A model generated the notes under the pieces. It was not told where the DNA came from, searched no databases, and saw only the letters and a list, made by a program, of their open reading frames with translations. The translations under genes were made by a program, and so were the position numbers. A stretch of 64,000 bases of DNA from Thiorhodovibrio frisius (GTDB lineage: Bacteria > Pseudomonadota > Gammaproteobacteria > Chromatiales > Chromatiaceae). Below are positions 63,650 through 64,000 of this stretch, in pieces. Numbering within the stretch: position 1 is the first letter of the stretch; every line of letters starts with the position of its first letter. The DNA is taken from the NCBI RefSeq assembly GCF_033954835.1, contig NZ_CP121471.1, positions 806,001 to 870,000 on the forward strand. Direction: 5' to 3'.

Positions 63650-64000
63650 ATGCCATCCAATATCCGCCACCGGCCTGAACCCATGCACAGCATTGACGAA
63701 CCGACGCCCGCGCTTCACACCGATACGGTCGATCCACTTCACGACAGCGTTGGACGGCAGCTCAGAGTGGCACGGGAGACGGCCAATATTACCTTGGCGC
63801 AGATCGCGGCCGAGTTGCATTTGTCTGTCAGCACCATCACCGCGCTGGAGGACGACCACTACGAGGGATTGCCGAGCGAAGTTTTCGTGATCGGCTATCT
63901 GCGCGCCTATGCGCGCACACTCGGGCTGGATCCGGCCCCGCTGCTCGATCAATATCGGCGCGTGCAGCCAGCCGATAGTCATCCCACCATGCCTGTCGCA
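63650..64000 (+). CDS. rodZ: RodZ-like helix-turn-helix protein (partial, N-terminal 117 codons)
   Basis: From ATG 63650, 3 bases after pilF, the frame is open to the window end. It contains the RodZ N-terminal helix-turn-helix (VGRQLRVARETANITLAQIA, LHLSVSTITALEDDHYEGLP, VFVIGYLRAYARTLGLDP). RodZ links MreB to the membrane for rod shape; the membrane and periplasmic parts lie outside the window. Confidence 0.92.
   Translation, partial: MPSNIRHRPEPMHSIDEPTPALHTDTVDPLHDSVGRQLRVARETANITLAQIAAELHLSVSTITALEDDHYEGLPSEVFVIGYLRAYARTLGLDPAPLLDQYRRVQPADSHPTMPVA

Overview
The window reads as the chromosome of a purple sulfur bacterium (Chromatiaceae-type gammaproteobacterium). Evidence: GC-rich DNA, a photosynthesis cluster in the order crtC / crtEF - bchCXYZ - pufBALMC - pufBA, LH1 alpha and beta polypeptides with the Thermochromatium-type calcium motif, NifL-regulated nif control, Rnf, and many multihaem cytochromes. 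No rRNA, tRNA or CRISPR array was seen.

Layout: (1) 1-6 kb: rnfA, rnfB and the start of rnfC on the minus strand, divergent from nifL-nifA and a FeoA-like gene; a textbook sigma-54 promoter plus a NifA site lie upstream of rnfA. (2) 6-12 kb: a MoxR / DUF58 / transglutaminase operon and an HDOD-GAF signalling gene. (3) 12-25.7 kb: photosynthesis cluster 1. crtC is preceded by the 3' remnant of crtD; crtE and crtF form one reading frame; then bchCXYZ and pufB-A-L-M-C-B-A, closed by a strong terminator. (4) 25.8-36 kb: an unexplained cassette with two tandem B12-type radical SAM proteins, a molybdopterin oxidoreductase, a propeller-like protein, a chorismatase/Rid-like protein, a small DUF2892 membrane protein and a transposase remnant. 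(5) 36.3-41.5 kb: a second complete pufB-A-L-M-C-B-A operon plus an extra pufA. It has its own copy of the bchC promoter and a bchC remnant joined directly to the last bases of bchZ, so it is a duplicate of the whole bchCXYZ-puf unit from which bchCXYZ was deleted. (6) 41.6-54 kb: ordinary chromosome (ligA, zipA, smc, queF, a FGGY kinase, sugar-nucleotide enzymes) with a DUF4258/DUF2283 pair. (7) 53.5-55.1 kb: cobT and a Cys-rich small protein. (8) 55.4-59.6 kb: a pentahaem cytochrome divergent from an octahaem HAO-family protein and a NapC/NrfH-type tetrahaem quinol dehydrogenase. (9) 59.8-64 kb: a DHH phosphoesterase, ndk, rlmN, pilF/pilW and the start of rodZ.

How it fits together: CrtE/CrtF, CrtC and BchC/XYZ make carotenoid and bacteriochlorophyll for the LH1-reaction-centre complexes encoded by the two puf operons. 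TGT-N12-ACA (PpsR/CrtJ-type) sites overlap the promoters of crtEF, bchC and the second puf operon, which implies joint redox/light repression. Loss of crtD with retention of crtC and crtF predicts methoxylated carotenoids without 3,4-desaturation (tetrahydrospirilloxanthin type), as known from BChl b-containing Thiococcus relatives and, as I recall, Thiorhodovibrio strain 970; this is an inference, not an identification. Rnf under NifA control would supply low-potential electrons for nitrogenase, whose structural genes lie outside the window.
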